Assembly: GCF_000743945.1 (NCBI RefSeq) | Contig: NZ_CP009238.1 | Location: forward strand, 248,001 to 312,000 | Direction: 5' to 3' | Source: Basilea psittacipulmonis DSM 24701 | GTDB taxonomy: Bacteria; Pseudomonadota; Gammaproteobacteria; Burkholderiales; Burkholderiaceae_B | Length of the DNA: 64,000 bases | In this document: piece after piece, positions 28,239 through 36,923 of the stretch | Layout of the letters: each line of letters starts with the position of its first letter | Position numbering within the stretch: the first letter of the stretch is position 1 | Translations under genes and position numbers: made by a program | The notes under the pieces: model-generated | Database searches by the model: none | What the model was told of the DNA's origin: nothing | The model's input: only the letters and a program-made list of their open reading frames with translations

Positions 28239-30083
28239 TTAGTTTTCTTCGTCTTCTTCAGGTAAAAAACCACCTGATTGATGTCGCCATAAATGGGCGT
28301 AAATACCATTTAAAGCTAACAATTCTTGGTGTGTTCCTTGTTCAACGATTTTTCCTTTATCCATCACCACAATTCTGTCCATGGCAGCGAGTGTTGATAG
28401 GCGATGGGCGATGGCTAATACGGTTTTGCCTTGCATGAGCTGCGATAAACTTTCTTGAATGGCCACTTCAGATTCAGAATCTAAAGCACTGGTTGCCTCA
28501 TCCAATAAAAGAATCGGTGCGTCTTTAAGTAGTACGCGAGCAATGGCAATGCGTTGACGTTGACCGCCTGATAGCTTGATACCGCGTTCGCCGACAAAGG
28601 CATCAAAACCAGAACGCCCTTGGGCATCTTTTAAATCTTGGATGAATTCAAAAGCTTTGGCCTGTTTACTAGCGGTAATCATCTTCTCTTCAGATGCATC
28701 AGGACTGCCATAAAGAATGTTTTCGCGAACCGAACGATGCAATAAGGCCGTATCTTGGGTCACCATAGCGATTTGATTACGTAAACTATCTTGAGTGACG
28801 TGGGCAATATTCTGTCCATCGATTTCAATCAGTCCTTTTTGTATGTCATAGAATCGCAACAGAATACTCATTAAACTGGATTTTCCAGCACCTGAACGAC
28901 CGACCAGACCAACCTTTTCACCCGCTTTGATATGTAAATTAAAATGTTCCAGCAAAGGTTTGTGTGGATTGTAAGCAAAAGACACTTCTTTAAATTGAAT
29001 ATCGCCCTGTTGAACGCTTAAAGCAGGAGCATTGTCCATATCCACAACATCAATAGGTTTAGTCACGGTATCAATGCCATCTTTAATGGTACCTAAGTGT
29101 TCAAACAACATGGTGGCTTCCCAAAGTATCCAATGAGAAATACCATTTAGACGAGAAGCCATGGCAATCGCGGCTGCCACTGCACCCACCCCCACAATAT
29201 GGTTGTTCCAAAGGCTAATGACCAAAAAGCTGGTGCTGAGTATTAGAAAAACCGTTAATAAATGGTTGCAAACATTAATACCAGTAATGAGTCGTCCTTG
29301 TCGATAGGCGGCCTGCAAGAATGGCTTCATGGCTTGCTGTGCGTAGGCTTCTTCACGTCCAGCATGTGAGAAAAGTTTAACGGTCATGATGTTGGAATAC
29401 GCATCTGAAATTCTTCCTGTCATGACTGAACGGGCATCAGCCTGTGCAGAAGAAACATCCAGTAGCTTGGGAATAAAGTAGTACAACATAATGAGATACA
29501 GCACAAGCCAAGCAATAAAGGGCAAGCTGATTTTCCAATCAAAGCTACCGATAGACAGCGTCATCGTAATGAAGTAGATACTAGCGTAAACCAATACATC
29601 ACTAATCAGCATCCAAAAGTCTCGAATAGAAAGGGCTGATTGCATGATTTTGGCGGTTACGCGACCTGCAAATTCATCTTGGTAAAATTTCATGCTTTGT
29701 CTAAGCATGACACCGTGAAACAGCCAACGCAATCGCATAGGAAGATTGGCAAAAAGCACTTGATAACGAATGAGACTTTGTGCGGCATAAAGTAACGGAC
29801 TGAATAAAATAATCAGTGCAATCACCAGCAAATACGAACCGCGATCATGAAATACTTTGTCAGGGGAGTCGCTAAGCCATTCAACAAGATTACCCATCCA
29901 GACAAATAATAGTGATTCGACAATACCAATGCAAAGAGTTACTAATAAAATTAAAAGGATGTAAAAACGAGCCCCTTTAATGCAATACCACAGAAAACTA
30001 GACATTTTCTTAGGTGGTATGGTGTTGCTTGCATCGGGAAAGGGATTAAGTAGGTTTTCAAAAAGGGAAGTCAATTTCATCAT
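28239..30083 (-). CDS. ABC exporter, fused permease and ATPase
   Basis: Half-size ABC exporter of the MsbA/multidrug type (614 residues). Six membrane segments lie within about residues 30-330, followed by the ATPase domain: Walker A GRSGAGKSS, Q-loop, signature LSGGQRQRIAIARVL, Walker B ILLLDEATSALD and switch AHRL. The substrate cannot be told from sequence; lipid A core, drugs or peptides are possible. A short N-terminal cytosolic stretch of about 25 residues is longer than in MsbA. No clear ribosome site precedes the ATGATG; gloA ends 5 bases upstream. Confidence 0.88.
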   Translation of the reverse strand: MMKLTSLFENLLNPFPDASNTIPPKKMSSFLWYCIKGARFYILLILLVTLCIGIVESLLFVWMGNLVEWLSDSPDKVFHDRGSYLLVIALIILFSPLLYAAQSLIRYQVLFANLPMRLRWLFHGVMLRQSMKFYQDEFAGRVTAKIMQSALSIRDFWMLISDVLVYASIYFITMTLSIGSFDWKISLPFIAWLVLYLIMLYYFIPKLLDVSSAQADARSVMTGRISDAYSNIMTVKLFSHAGREEAYAQQAMKPFLQAAYRQGRLITGINVCNHLLTVFLILSTSFLVISLWNNHIVGVGAVAAAIAMASRLNGISHWILWEATMLFEHLGTIKDGIDTVTKPIDVVDMDNAPALSVQQGDIQFKEVSFAYNPHKPLLEHFNLHIKAGEKVGLVGRSGAGKSSLMSILLRFYDIQKGLIEIDGQNIAHVTQDSLRNQIAMVTQDTALLHRSVRENILYGSPDASEEKMITASKQAKAFEFIQDLKDAQGRSGFDAFVGERGIKLSGGQRQRIAIARVLLKDAPILLLDEATSALDSESEVAIQESLSQLMQGKTVLAIAHRLSTLAAMDRIVVMDKGKIVEQGTHQELLALNGIYAHLWRHQSGGFLPEEDEEN

Positions 30084-30088
30084 ATTTT

Positions 30089-30505
30089 TTAGACGGAGGT
30101 AGTACTGCTCATCATGTTTTCTTGGTTTTGGATTAATTCAATTTTGTAACCATCTGGATCTTCAATAAAAGCAATAACGGTAGTACCGCCTTTTACAGGA
30201 CCTGGCTGACGTGTTACGTTGCCACCTTTTTCAGCAATGCGGTCACAAGTGGCGTAAATATCATCAACACCGAGTGCAATATGGCCATAAGCATTGCCAA
30301 GATCATATCGATCAACGCCCCAGTTATAGGTCAACTCGATTTCAGCTTGATGAGGATTAGATTCAAAACCTAGATAAGCCAAAGTATATTTATATTCAGG
30401 ATTATCCACTTTACGAATCAGCTTCATTCCTAGAATATCTTGGTAAAAATGAATGGATGCGTCGAGATTACCAACTCGAATCATAGTATGTAATAAACGT
30501 TGCAT
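30089..30505 (-). CDS. gloA: Lactoylglutathione lyase (glyoxalase I)
   Basis: Isomerises the methylglyoxal-glutathione hemithioacetal to S-lactoylglutathione. The VOC fold shows metal ligands of the bacterial Ni type: His6 in LLHTMIRV, Glu in EIELTYNWG, His in [10 protein letters not shown] and Glu in GYKIELIQ. Length 138 is standard. It lies between gph and the ABC exporter in one leftward run. Confidence 0.94.
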   Translation of the reverse strand: MQRLLHTMIRVGNLDASIHFYQDILGMKLIRKVDNPEYKYTLAYLGFESNPHQAEIELTYNWGVDRYDLGNAYGHIALGVDDIYATCDRIAEKGGNVTRQPGPVKGGTTVIAFIEDPDGYKIELIQNQENMMSSTTSV

Positions 30506-30513
30506 ATTATTTC

Positions 30514-31158
30514 CTATCGAATAAATGATGTTAAATATTGATGTAAGGCTGGGACAGAATCGACGATCGTATCGGGGTCGCTGGATTGGATATCATGCAG
30601 ATCATGAGCACCATAGCTGACCGCTACGTTTTTCATCTTGATAGCTTTTGCCATATGTATATCATGACTGGTATCGCCAATCATGATCGCTTGTTCTAAG
30701 GGCGTATTGAGTTCAAGCAAAATTTCTTCAAGCATCAGAGGATCAGGTTTGGGGGCTGTTTCATCCGCTGTTTTAGTGGTATCAAACAGTTCCAATAAAT
30801 TTTGCTCCGTAAGTACCTGATTTAGACCAGGACGACCTTTCCCAGTAGCCACGGCTAGTAAGGCACCTTGGTTTTTTAAATCCCATAACATCTCTTTAAC
30901 ACCAGAGAATAAATGTAGTTCATTATCTGGATGAAAGAAATGAATTTTATAGTGTTCGATAATTTTGGGAATTATCTCGGGATCTAAATCCGGAGCAATA
31001 TGATATAACGCTTGATGTAAAGACATGCCGATCACCCAACGAGCTTTATCGGTATCAGGTGCTTCCAACCCCACATCACGAAAAGCCTTTTGTAAGGCAG
31101 AAGTGATTTGGTAGGTGGAGTCCATCAACGTACCATCCCAATCAAAAATAAACAACAT
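30514..31158 (-). CDS. gph: Phosphoglycolate phosphatase-like HAD hydrolase
   Basis: HAD subfamily IA phosphatase of 214 residues. Motif I is [10 protein letters not shown] with Asp6 and Asp8, motif II is VATGKGR, motif III is the Lys in APKPDP, and motif IV is [14 protein letters not shown]. The start at 31158 places motif I at the N-terminus as usual; the long upstream in-frame extension has no family match. Phosphoglycolate is the likely substrate by similarity, but related phosphatases cannot be excluded. Confidence 0.82.
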   Translation of the reverse strand: MLFIFDWDGTLMDSTYQITSALQKAFRDVGLEAPDTDKARWVIGMSLHQALYHIAPDLDPEIIPKIIEHYKIHFFHPDNELHLFSGVKEMLWDLKNQGALLAVATGKGRPGLNQVLTEQNLLELFDTTKTADETAPKPDPLMLEEILLELNTPLEQAIMIGDTSHDIHMAKAIKMKNVAVSYGAHDLHDIQSSDPDTIVDSVPALHQYLTSFIR

Positions 31159-31331
31159 GATTTTTTTAATATAAAAAAGCGAACTTATTATTTTAACATG
31201 GAGAAATCTTGATAGGCAGAGGGTACAAAATATGTCTTTGAACTGATAAAGAAAAATATCATTTTGCTCATGATTCAAACGAGCAAAAATCGATTAAAAT
31301 TCTATAACATTTATTTTCTAGGAAATACAAT

Positions 31332-32672
31332 ATGTCCTCTTTTTTCCCTACATGGCGTAAGGTCGATACCTTGTCGCCAAATGATTATGTCAAACCTGAT
31401 GAACGATTATCCATTGGTCAAAGTGCGGTGATGGGCGTACAACACGTGGTGGCGATGTTTGGTTCCACGGTGTTAGCTCCTTTATTGATGGGCTTTGATG
31501 CAAACCTTGCTATTTTAATGTCGGGTATCGGTACATTAATCTTTTTTATTTTTGTGGGTGGTCAGGTACCCAGTTATCTTGGATCGAGTTTTGCTTTTAT
31601 CGGTGGCGTGGTCGCCGTTACTGCTTATACAGGTTCGGGCAGTAATCCCAATATTTCGATAGCATTGGGCGGTATTGTTATCTGCGGCTTGGTTTATGCT
31701 TTGATCGGCTTATTAGTGACGGTGATGGGTAGTAAGATCGTTGCGATTATTGAGAAGCTGATGCCACCCGTGGTCACAGGAGCGATTGTATCGGTGATTG
31801 GCTTAAACCTTGCACCGATTGCCGCAAAAGGGGCGATGGGTAATTCTAATTTTGAACTTGCCATGGCCTTGATGACGATATTTTGTGTGGGCTTGGTTGC
31901 GGTGTTTACGCGAGGTATGATTCAACGCCTATTAATATTGTTGGGATTGATTATTTCAAGTGTGGTGTACTATATTTTCGCTAATATACTCGGCTTTGGT
32001 ACCCCTATTAATTTTGAGTCCGTCGCTCAAGCCAGTTGGTTTGGTTTGCCACAGTTTACGACACCTACCTTTGAGTGGTCGGCTATTAGCGTGATTGCAC
32101 CTGTTGCGGTTATTTTGGTGGCAGAAAACTTGGGTCATATTCGTGCGGTCAGTGCGATGACAGGAAAACCATTGGATAAGTACTTGGGGCGTGCATTTCT
32201 GGGTGATGGTATTGCCACGATGGTGTCAGGTTCAGTAGGGGGTACAGGTGTCACCACTTATGCTGAAAACATCGGGGTGATGGCCGTGACGAGAATTTTC
32301 TCTACCTTGATTTTCTTGTTTGCTGCGATTTTTGCTATCTTTTTAGGATTCTCACCAAAATTCGGTGCCTTAATTCACATTATTCCAGGGGCTGTATTGG
32401 GCGGTGTTTCCGTGGTGGTCTTTGGTTTGATTGTAATTGCAGGGGCGAGAATCTGGGTAGTCAACCAAGTTGACTTTAGCCACAACAAAAATCTTATTGT
32501 AGCTGCAGTGACGATGATTTTAGGTGGTGGTGACTTTAGTGTGACGTTAGGAAGCTTTTCTTTAAATGGTATTGGTACGGCAACATTCGCGGCGATTATT
32601 CTGTATGCGATTTTGAATATGGGTACCAAAAATAACGAAAAGAAAGACGATTCGCCATTTGATTCGGTGTAA
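31332..32672 (+). CDS. uraA: NCS2-family uracil/xanthine permease (UraA/RutG type)
   Basis: Proton-coupled nucleobase importer with about 14 membrane segments in 446 residues. The NCS2 signature region VAENLGHIRAVSAMTG carries the substrate-binding Glu, and TTYAENIGVMAVTRIFS carries the second Glu motif. The absence of the xanthine-permease pattern and the match to QHVVAMFGSTVLAPLLMG favour uracil. It is followed by a strong terminator, so it is probably monocistronic. Confidence 0.88.
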   Translation: MSSFFPTWRKVDTLSPNDYVKPDERLSIGQSAVMGVQHVVAMFGSTVLAPLLMGFDANLAILMSGIGTLIFFIFVGGQVPSYLGSSFAFIGGVVAVTAYTGSGSNPNISIALGGIVICGLVYALIGLLVTVMGSKIVAIIEKLMPPVVTGAIVSVIGLNLAPIAAKGAMGNSNFELAMALMTIFCVGLVAVFTRGMIQRLLILLGLIISSVVYYIFANILGFGTPINFESVAQASWFGLPQFTTPTFEWSAISVIAPVAVILVAENLGHIRAVSAMTGKPLDKYLGRAFLGDGIATMVSGSVGGTGVTTYAENIGVMAVTRIFSTLIFLFAAIFAIFLGFSPKFGALIHIIPGAVLGGVSVVVFGLIVIAGARIWVVNQVDFSHNKNLIVAAVTMILGGGDFSVTLGSFSLNGIGTATFAAIILYAILNMGTKNNEKKDDSPFDSV

Positions 32673-32695
32673 GCAGTTAAATATAACGCGAAACA

Positions 32696-32732
32696 AACCG
32701 ACCTGTATTCATAGCAGGTCGGTTGTTTTTTT
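32696..32732 (+). terminator. Intrinsic terminator after the uracil permease gene
   Basis: AACCGACCTG (32696-32705) pairs with CAGGTCGGTT (32715-32724), loop of nine bases, followed by a seven-T tract at 32726-32732. Confidence 0.9.
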
Positions 32733-32773
32733 AGGCTTTATTTTTCTTTGTCTGGCAGGTCACCACTTGATCG

Positions 32774-33766
32774 CTAGATAGTTTTAGTTGTTTTTTTGAG
32801 ACTTAATTTTTCTTTGTCCGATAGGGTGGTGTTTTCTTTATTGACTTTTGAAGCCCAATAATTGGCTAATAAGGCACCTGAAAAATTATGCCATACACTG
32901 AAAATAGCACTTGGTACAGCAGCCAAAGGTTCAAAATGTTTCATCGCCAAAGTAGCCCCCAAACCAGAGTTTTGCATCCCTACTTCGATAGCAATGGTTT
33001 TTTGAGCATCGTAAGGTAGTTTGGTGAATTTAGCGATTAAGTAACCGAGCAAATAACCCAAGCCATTATGTAGGATGACCACTAGAAGCACTATCCATCC
33101 TGATTCGATTAAACGTTCTTTGCTATTGGCAATGACGGCCGCTAAAATCAGCATAATAGAAATGAGTGATAAACAAGGCAGTGTATGGGTGACCGCACGG
33201 ATGTTTGATTTAAATAAAGCATTGATGATAATGCCTAAAATAATGGGGAATAAAACGATATTCGCCACGGATTTAAACATTGTGACGGCTGAAATTTCTA
33301 ACCACTGATGAGCTAATAAATAGAAAATAGCAGGCGTTAACACAGGGGCAAGTAATGTCGAAATAGAGGTGACAGCTACCGATAGGGCAACATTACCTTT
33401 TGCCATATAACTGATGACATTCGAAGCGGTGCCACCAGGGCAAGAACCCACTAAGATGACCCCGACGGCAAGTGACCGCTCTAAATCAAAAATAACAGCT
33501 AATGCATAAGCAATACTTGGCATGATGACAAATTGTGCGATAACGCCGACTAATACAGCTTTCGGATATTTGCTTAATATAGAGAAATCTTTCGTGCTGA
33601 GCGTCATTCCCATGGCTAACATGATAATGCCTAATAACCAAGGAATGGCGGGGGCAATGCCTTTAAATTCATTTGGGAAAACAAAAGAAACGATACCTGC
33701 GAAAAGAATCCAGATTGAGAACGTACGCTCAACCCATTTGTTGATGGTGGTTAACATTTTTATCAC
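32774..33766 (-). CDS. Bile acid:sodium symporter (BASS) family transporter
   Basis: Membrane protein of 330 residues with about ten hydrophobic segments. BASS-family features are PAIPWLLGIIMLAMGMTLS, VLVGSCPGGTASNVISYMAKGNVALSV with the conserved crossover region, and EVGMQNSGLGATLA. Bacterial members carry pantoate, pyruvate or other organic anions with sodium, so the substrate is open. It converges with uraA and is divergent from hglS. Whether it belongs functionally to the lysine-catabolic operon is unknown. Confidence 0.85.
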   Translation of the reverse strand: MIKMLTTINKWVERTFSIWILFAGIVSFVFPNEFKGIAPAIPWLLGIIMLAMGMTLSTKDFSILSKYPKAVLVGVIAQFVIMPSIAYALAVIFDLERSLAVGVILVGSCPGGTASNVISYMAKGNVALSVAVTSISTLLAPVLTPAIFYLLAHQWLEISAVTMFKSVANIVLFPIILGIIINALFKSNIRAVTHTLPCLSLISIMLILAAVIANSKERLIESGWIVLLVVILHNGLGYLLGYLIAKFTKLPYDAQKTIAIEVGMQNSGLGATLAMKHFEPLAAVPSAIFSVWHNFSGALLANYWASKVNKENTTLSDKEKLSLKKTTKTI

Positions 33767-33880
33767 TTATCAAAAAAATCAAAAGCCATGATTATAGTGC
33801 TTTTTGATGTTTTTAGACGATGTTTTTTTGGCAAAATAAGAAAATAACTATATTTATCAAGATGTAAAAGCAAAGTGTTT

Positions 33881-33916
33881 ATGACTAGGGTTTTTCCTAA
33901 TTAGAAAAAAAGTCAT
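33881..33916. promoter_or_regulatory. Interrupted inverted repeat upstream of hglS
   Basis: ATGACT (33881-33886) and AGTCAT (33911-33916) flank an inner palindrome built on CTAATTAG (33897-33904) with T-run and A-run arms. It is 85 bases upstream of the chosen hglS start, in the divergent gap. It could be an operator for a LysR-type or other regulator; evidence is symmetry and position only. Confidence 0.35.
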
Positions 33917-34000
33917 GAAGCTAGAAGAATTATTCGTTTGAAATGTTTGTATCGTTTCATCTATAACATTCAATATAAGAATTTTTTTATGGAGACTATG

Positions 34001-35368
34001 ATGTGGTATTGTCCTGATGAAATGCGTGCAAAATTTTCTAAACTCATGTCTGATATGTACCAAAAGGAAGTGCCTTTGTACGGTGATTTAGTGCAATTGG
34101 TCAGTGATGTGAATGAAAATGTATTAGCTCACGATCCTCAAGTAAAAGAGCAGTTAGAACAAACGGGTGAGTTGCCTAGATTAAGCTTAGAGCGTCATGG
34201 TGCGATCCGTGTGGGAACAGCTTATGAATTATCAACGATTAGACGAGTGTTTGCGGTGATGGGAATGTTCCCTGTTGGGTACTATGATCTGGCTCCTGCA
34301 GGGGTTCCTGTGCATTCAACGGTATTTCGTGCGATAGATACGGATGCGTTAAATCGTAGTCCGTTTAGAATTTTCACCTCCTTATTAAGACATGAATTAA
34401 TTGATGATGAGGCATTAAGACAGACCGTATCGGAGACCTTGGCCAAACGTCAAATCTTTACGAAACGAGCATTGGAACTGACAGAGAAAGCTGAGAAACA
34501 GGGCGGATTGAACGAAGCGGATGCGGATGAATTTGTTCGTGAGGTATTGGAAACATTCCGTTGGCATGAAGAGTCACCGATTAGTAAAGATTTATATGAA
34601 CAGCTACATCATCAACATCGTTTGATTGCGGATATTGTTGGCTTTAAAGGCCCGCATATCAATCATTTGACACCAAGAACGTTGGATATTGATAGCGTTC
34701 AGTCTGGGATGATTGAACGAGGCATTACGCCAAAAGAAGTGGTGGAGGGCCCGCCATTACGAGCTTGTCCTATTTTATTGCGCCAAACTAGTTTTAAAGC
34801 ATTAGAAGAAAACGTGGTCTTTACAGATGGTGGGCGTGAAGCGGGCAAACATACGGCACGTTTTGGTGAGATTGAACAAAGAGGTGTAGCGGTCACGAAA
34901 AAAGGAAGAGCCTTGTATGATCGCTTGTTGAATGAAACACGTGCGGCGATTGGCGGAGCACCGAATGAAGCTAATCGTGATGAGTATATGCGTATTCTGG
35001 CAGAGAAGTTTTCTGTCTATCCCGATACATGGGATGAGTTAAGAAAGCAAGATTTGGCTTATTTTCATTACTTTGCACAAGGACGATCCGATAAAAAGGT
35101 TACTCGCGAGGATTTGCCTGAATTGATTGCTAAAGGTTTGGTGAGATTTGAACCTATTGTTTATGAGGACTTTCTCCCCGTTTCTGCAGCGGGAATTTTC
35201 CAGTCGAATTTAGGTAAGAATGGTCAAAAACAATACGATATTGATTCCAATAAAACCTTGTTTGAAGAATGTTTGGGTGCAAAAGTAACTGATGAATTGT
35301 CATTGTATGAAAAAGCACAAAATGAATCGATCGAAGCATGTTTGGCCGTATTAAATGGAGAGAAATAA
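34001..35368 (+). CDS. hglS: 2-oxoadipate dioxygenase/decarboxylase (HglS/YdcJ, DUF1338)
   Basis: Iron-dependent enzyme that converts 2-oxoadipate to D-2-hydroxyglutarate in lysine breakdown. The VOC-like DUF1338 fold is full length (455 residues). The metal ligands can be placed: H66 in ERHGAIR, H222 in HINHLT and E290 in FGEIEQRG, each four positions before the H70/H226/E294 I recall for the P. putida enzyme. The start at 34001 is chosen because GGAG (33991-33994) stands six bases before it; an adjacent ATG at 33998 and others further up are possible. TAATG overlap couples it to amaB. Confidence 0.93.
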   Translation: MWYCPDEMRAKFSKLMSDMYQKEVPLYGDLVQLVSDVNENVLAHDPQVKEQLEQTGELPRLSLERHGAIRVGTAYELSTIRRVFAVMGMFPVGYYDLAPAGVPVHSTVFRAIDTDALNRSPFRIFTSLLRHELIDDEALRQTVSETLAKRQIFTKRALELTEKAEKQGGLNEADADEFVREVLETFRWHEESPISKDLYEQLHHQHRLIADIVGFKGPHINHLTPRTLDIDSVQSGMIERGITPKEVVEGPPLRACPILLRQTSFKALEENVVFTDGGREAGKHTARFGEIEQRGVAVTKKGRALYDRLLNETRAAIGGAPNEANRDEYMRILAEKFSVYPDTWDELRKQDLAYFHYFAQGRSDKKVTREDLPELIAKGLVRFEPIVYEDFLPVSAAGIFQSNLGKNGQKQYDIDSNKTLFEECLGAKVTDELSLYEKAQNESIEACLAVLNGEK

Positions 35369-36861
35369 TGGTGAAAGAATTATTGAAACAATTGGGTGTT
35401 GAGGCTGATTTGTACACAGATGGCACCTTATCGGTTAAGTCGCCTATTCATGGTAATGAGATTGCAAAGGTTGTGGAAGATAGTCCAGAACAAGCCACTT
35501 TGAAAATCGCTAAGGCAAAAGAAGCCTTTTTGAAATGGCGTTGCGTTCCTGCACCCAGAAGAGGTGAGCTGGTTCGTATTCTTGGGAATATCTTAAGAGA
35601 ATATAAAGAACCGCTAGGTGCCTTGGTTTCATGGGAAGCTGGGAAGATCGCACAAGAAGGATTGGGTGAAGTTCAAGAGATGATTGATATTTGTGATTTC
35701 GCCGTGGGATTGTCTCGTCAGTTATATGGCTTGACGATTGCGTCTGAACGTCCTGGTCATCATATGCGTGAAACTTGGCATCCGTTGGGAGTGGTAGGCG
35801 TGATATCGGCGTTTAATTTCCCTGTTGCAGTGTGGAGTTGGAACGCGGCACTGGCATTTGTATGCGGTAATTCGGTGGTTTGGAAGCCGTCTGAAAAAAC
35901 GCCTTTGACGGCATTAGCTTGCCAAGCTTTGTTTAAAAAAGCAGTGAAAGCTTTTGGTGATGAGGCTCCTGATGGTTTATCTGAATTATTGATAGGAGAT
36001 GCTCGTATCGGAGATGTATTGGTTAATGATCATCGTGTACCTTTGGTAAGTGCAACAGGTAGTACGCGAATGGGACAAATCGTTGGACCAAAAGTTCAAG
36101 CACGTTTTGGAAAATGCTTGCTGGAACTAGGTGGTAATAATGCCATGATTTTGACACCTTCTGCTGATTTGGATTTGGCTGTTAGAGGTATTTTATTTGC
36201 CGCGGTGGGAACAGCAGGTCAACGTTGCACAACCCTTAGACGTTTGATTGTTCACGAATCGATCAAAGAGGTGGTGCTTGAGAAAGTGAAAAAGGCTTAT
36301 GCATCGGTAAGTATCGGACATCCTTTGGAGGGTAATTTAGTTGGGCCTTTGATCGATAAACAGATCTTTGATCAAATGCAATCGATGTTAGCACAATCCC
36401 GTGCGGTGGGAGGTAAGGTATTTGGTGGTGAGCGAGTGTTAGCGGATCAATATCCTAATGCTTACTATGTGAAACCTGCTATTGTGGAAATGGATAGTCA
36501 GAATGAGGTGGTGAAAACGGAAACCTTTGCACCGATTATGTACGTGATGAGCTATTCAGATTTTAATGAAGCGATTGCTATGCAGAATGATGTTCCACAA
36601 GGCCTATCGTCATGTATTTTCACTAATGACGTTCGCGAAGCTGAACAGTTTTTAAGTGCCAGTGGTAGTGATTGTGGTATTGCTAATGTGAATATCGGTA
36701 CAAGCGGTGCAGAAATAGGCGGTGCATTTGGAGGCGAAAAAGAAACCGGAGGTGGACGTGAATCTGGCTCAGATGCTTGGAAAGCATATATGAGAAGACA
36801 AACTAACACCATTAATTATTCTAAAGAATTACCGTTAGCACAAGGTATTAACTTTGGTTAA
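35368..36861 (+). CDS. amaB: L-piperidine-6-carboxylate / 2-aminoadipate semialdehyde dehydrogenase (ALDH7 type)
   Basis: NAD-dependent aldehyde dehydrogenase that oxidises aminoadipate semialdehyde to 2-aminoadipate. General base Glu253 is in ELGGNNAM and the catalytic Cys287 in AGQRCTTLRR; both patterns are typical of the ALDH7A1/AmaB group, as is GGAFGGEKETGGGRESGSDAWK-like tail near residue 455. Length 497 fits. The start overlaps the hglS stop. Flanking hglS and amaA place it in L-pipecolate/lysine catabolism. Confidence 0.93.
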   Translation: MVKELLKQLGVEADLYTDGTLSVKSPIHGNEIAKVVEDSPEQATLKIAKAKEAFLKWRCVPAPRRGELVRILGNILREYKEPLGALVSWEAGKIAQEGLGEVQEMIDICDFAVGLSRQLYGLTIASERPGHHMRETWHPLGVVGVISAFNFPVAVWSWNAALAFVCGNSVVWKPSEKTPLTALACQALFKKAVKAFGDEAPDGLSELLIGDARIGDVLVNDHRVPLVSATGSTRMGQIVGPKVQARFGKCLLELGGNNAMILTPSADLDLAVRGILFAAVGTAGQRCTTLRRLIVHESIKEVVLEKVKKAYASVSIGHPLEGNLVGPLIDKQIFDQMQSMLAQSRAVGGKVFGGERVLADQYPNAYYVKPAIVEMDSQNEVVKTETFAPIMYVMSYSDFNEAIAMQNDVPQGLSSCIFTNDVREAEQFLSASGSDCGIANVNIGTSGAEIGGAFGGEKETGGGRESGSDAWKAYMRRQTNTINYSKELPLAQGINFG

Positions 36862-36872
36862 ATAAAAAAAAA

Positions 36873-36908
36873 CTCCCATCATGAATTCATCTGAGTGAGT
36901 GATGGGAG
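36873..36908. other. Stem-loop between amaB and the NhaC-family gene
   Basis: CTCCCATCA (36873-36881) pairs with TGATGGGAG (36900-36908) across an 18-base loop. An A-run lies on its left, so on the minus strand it reads as stem plus T-tract. On the plus strand it lacks a T-tract and ends only 5 bases before the AAGGAGG ribosome site of the next gene. Confidence 0.6.
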
Positions 36909-36923
36909 CGATAAGGAGGAACC

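Noticed and set aside
30514..31278. Longer N-terminus for the gph-like gene (start 31278)
   Set aside because: The extra 40 residues precede HAD motif I, which is normally at the extreme N-terminus.
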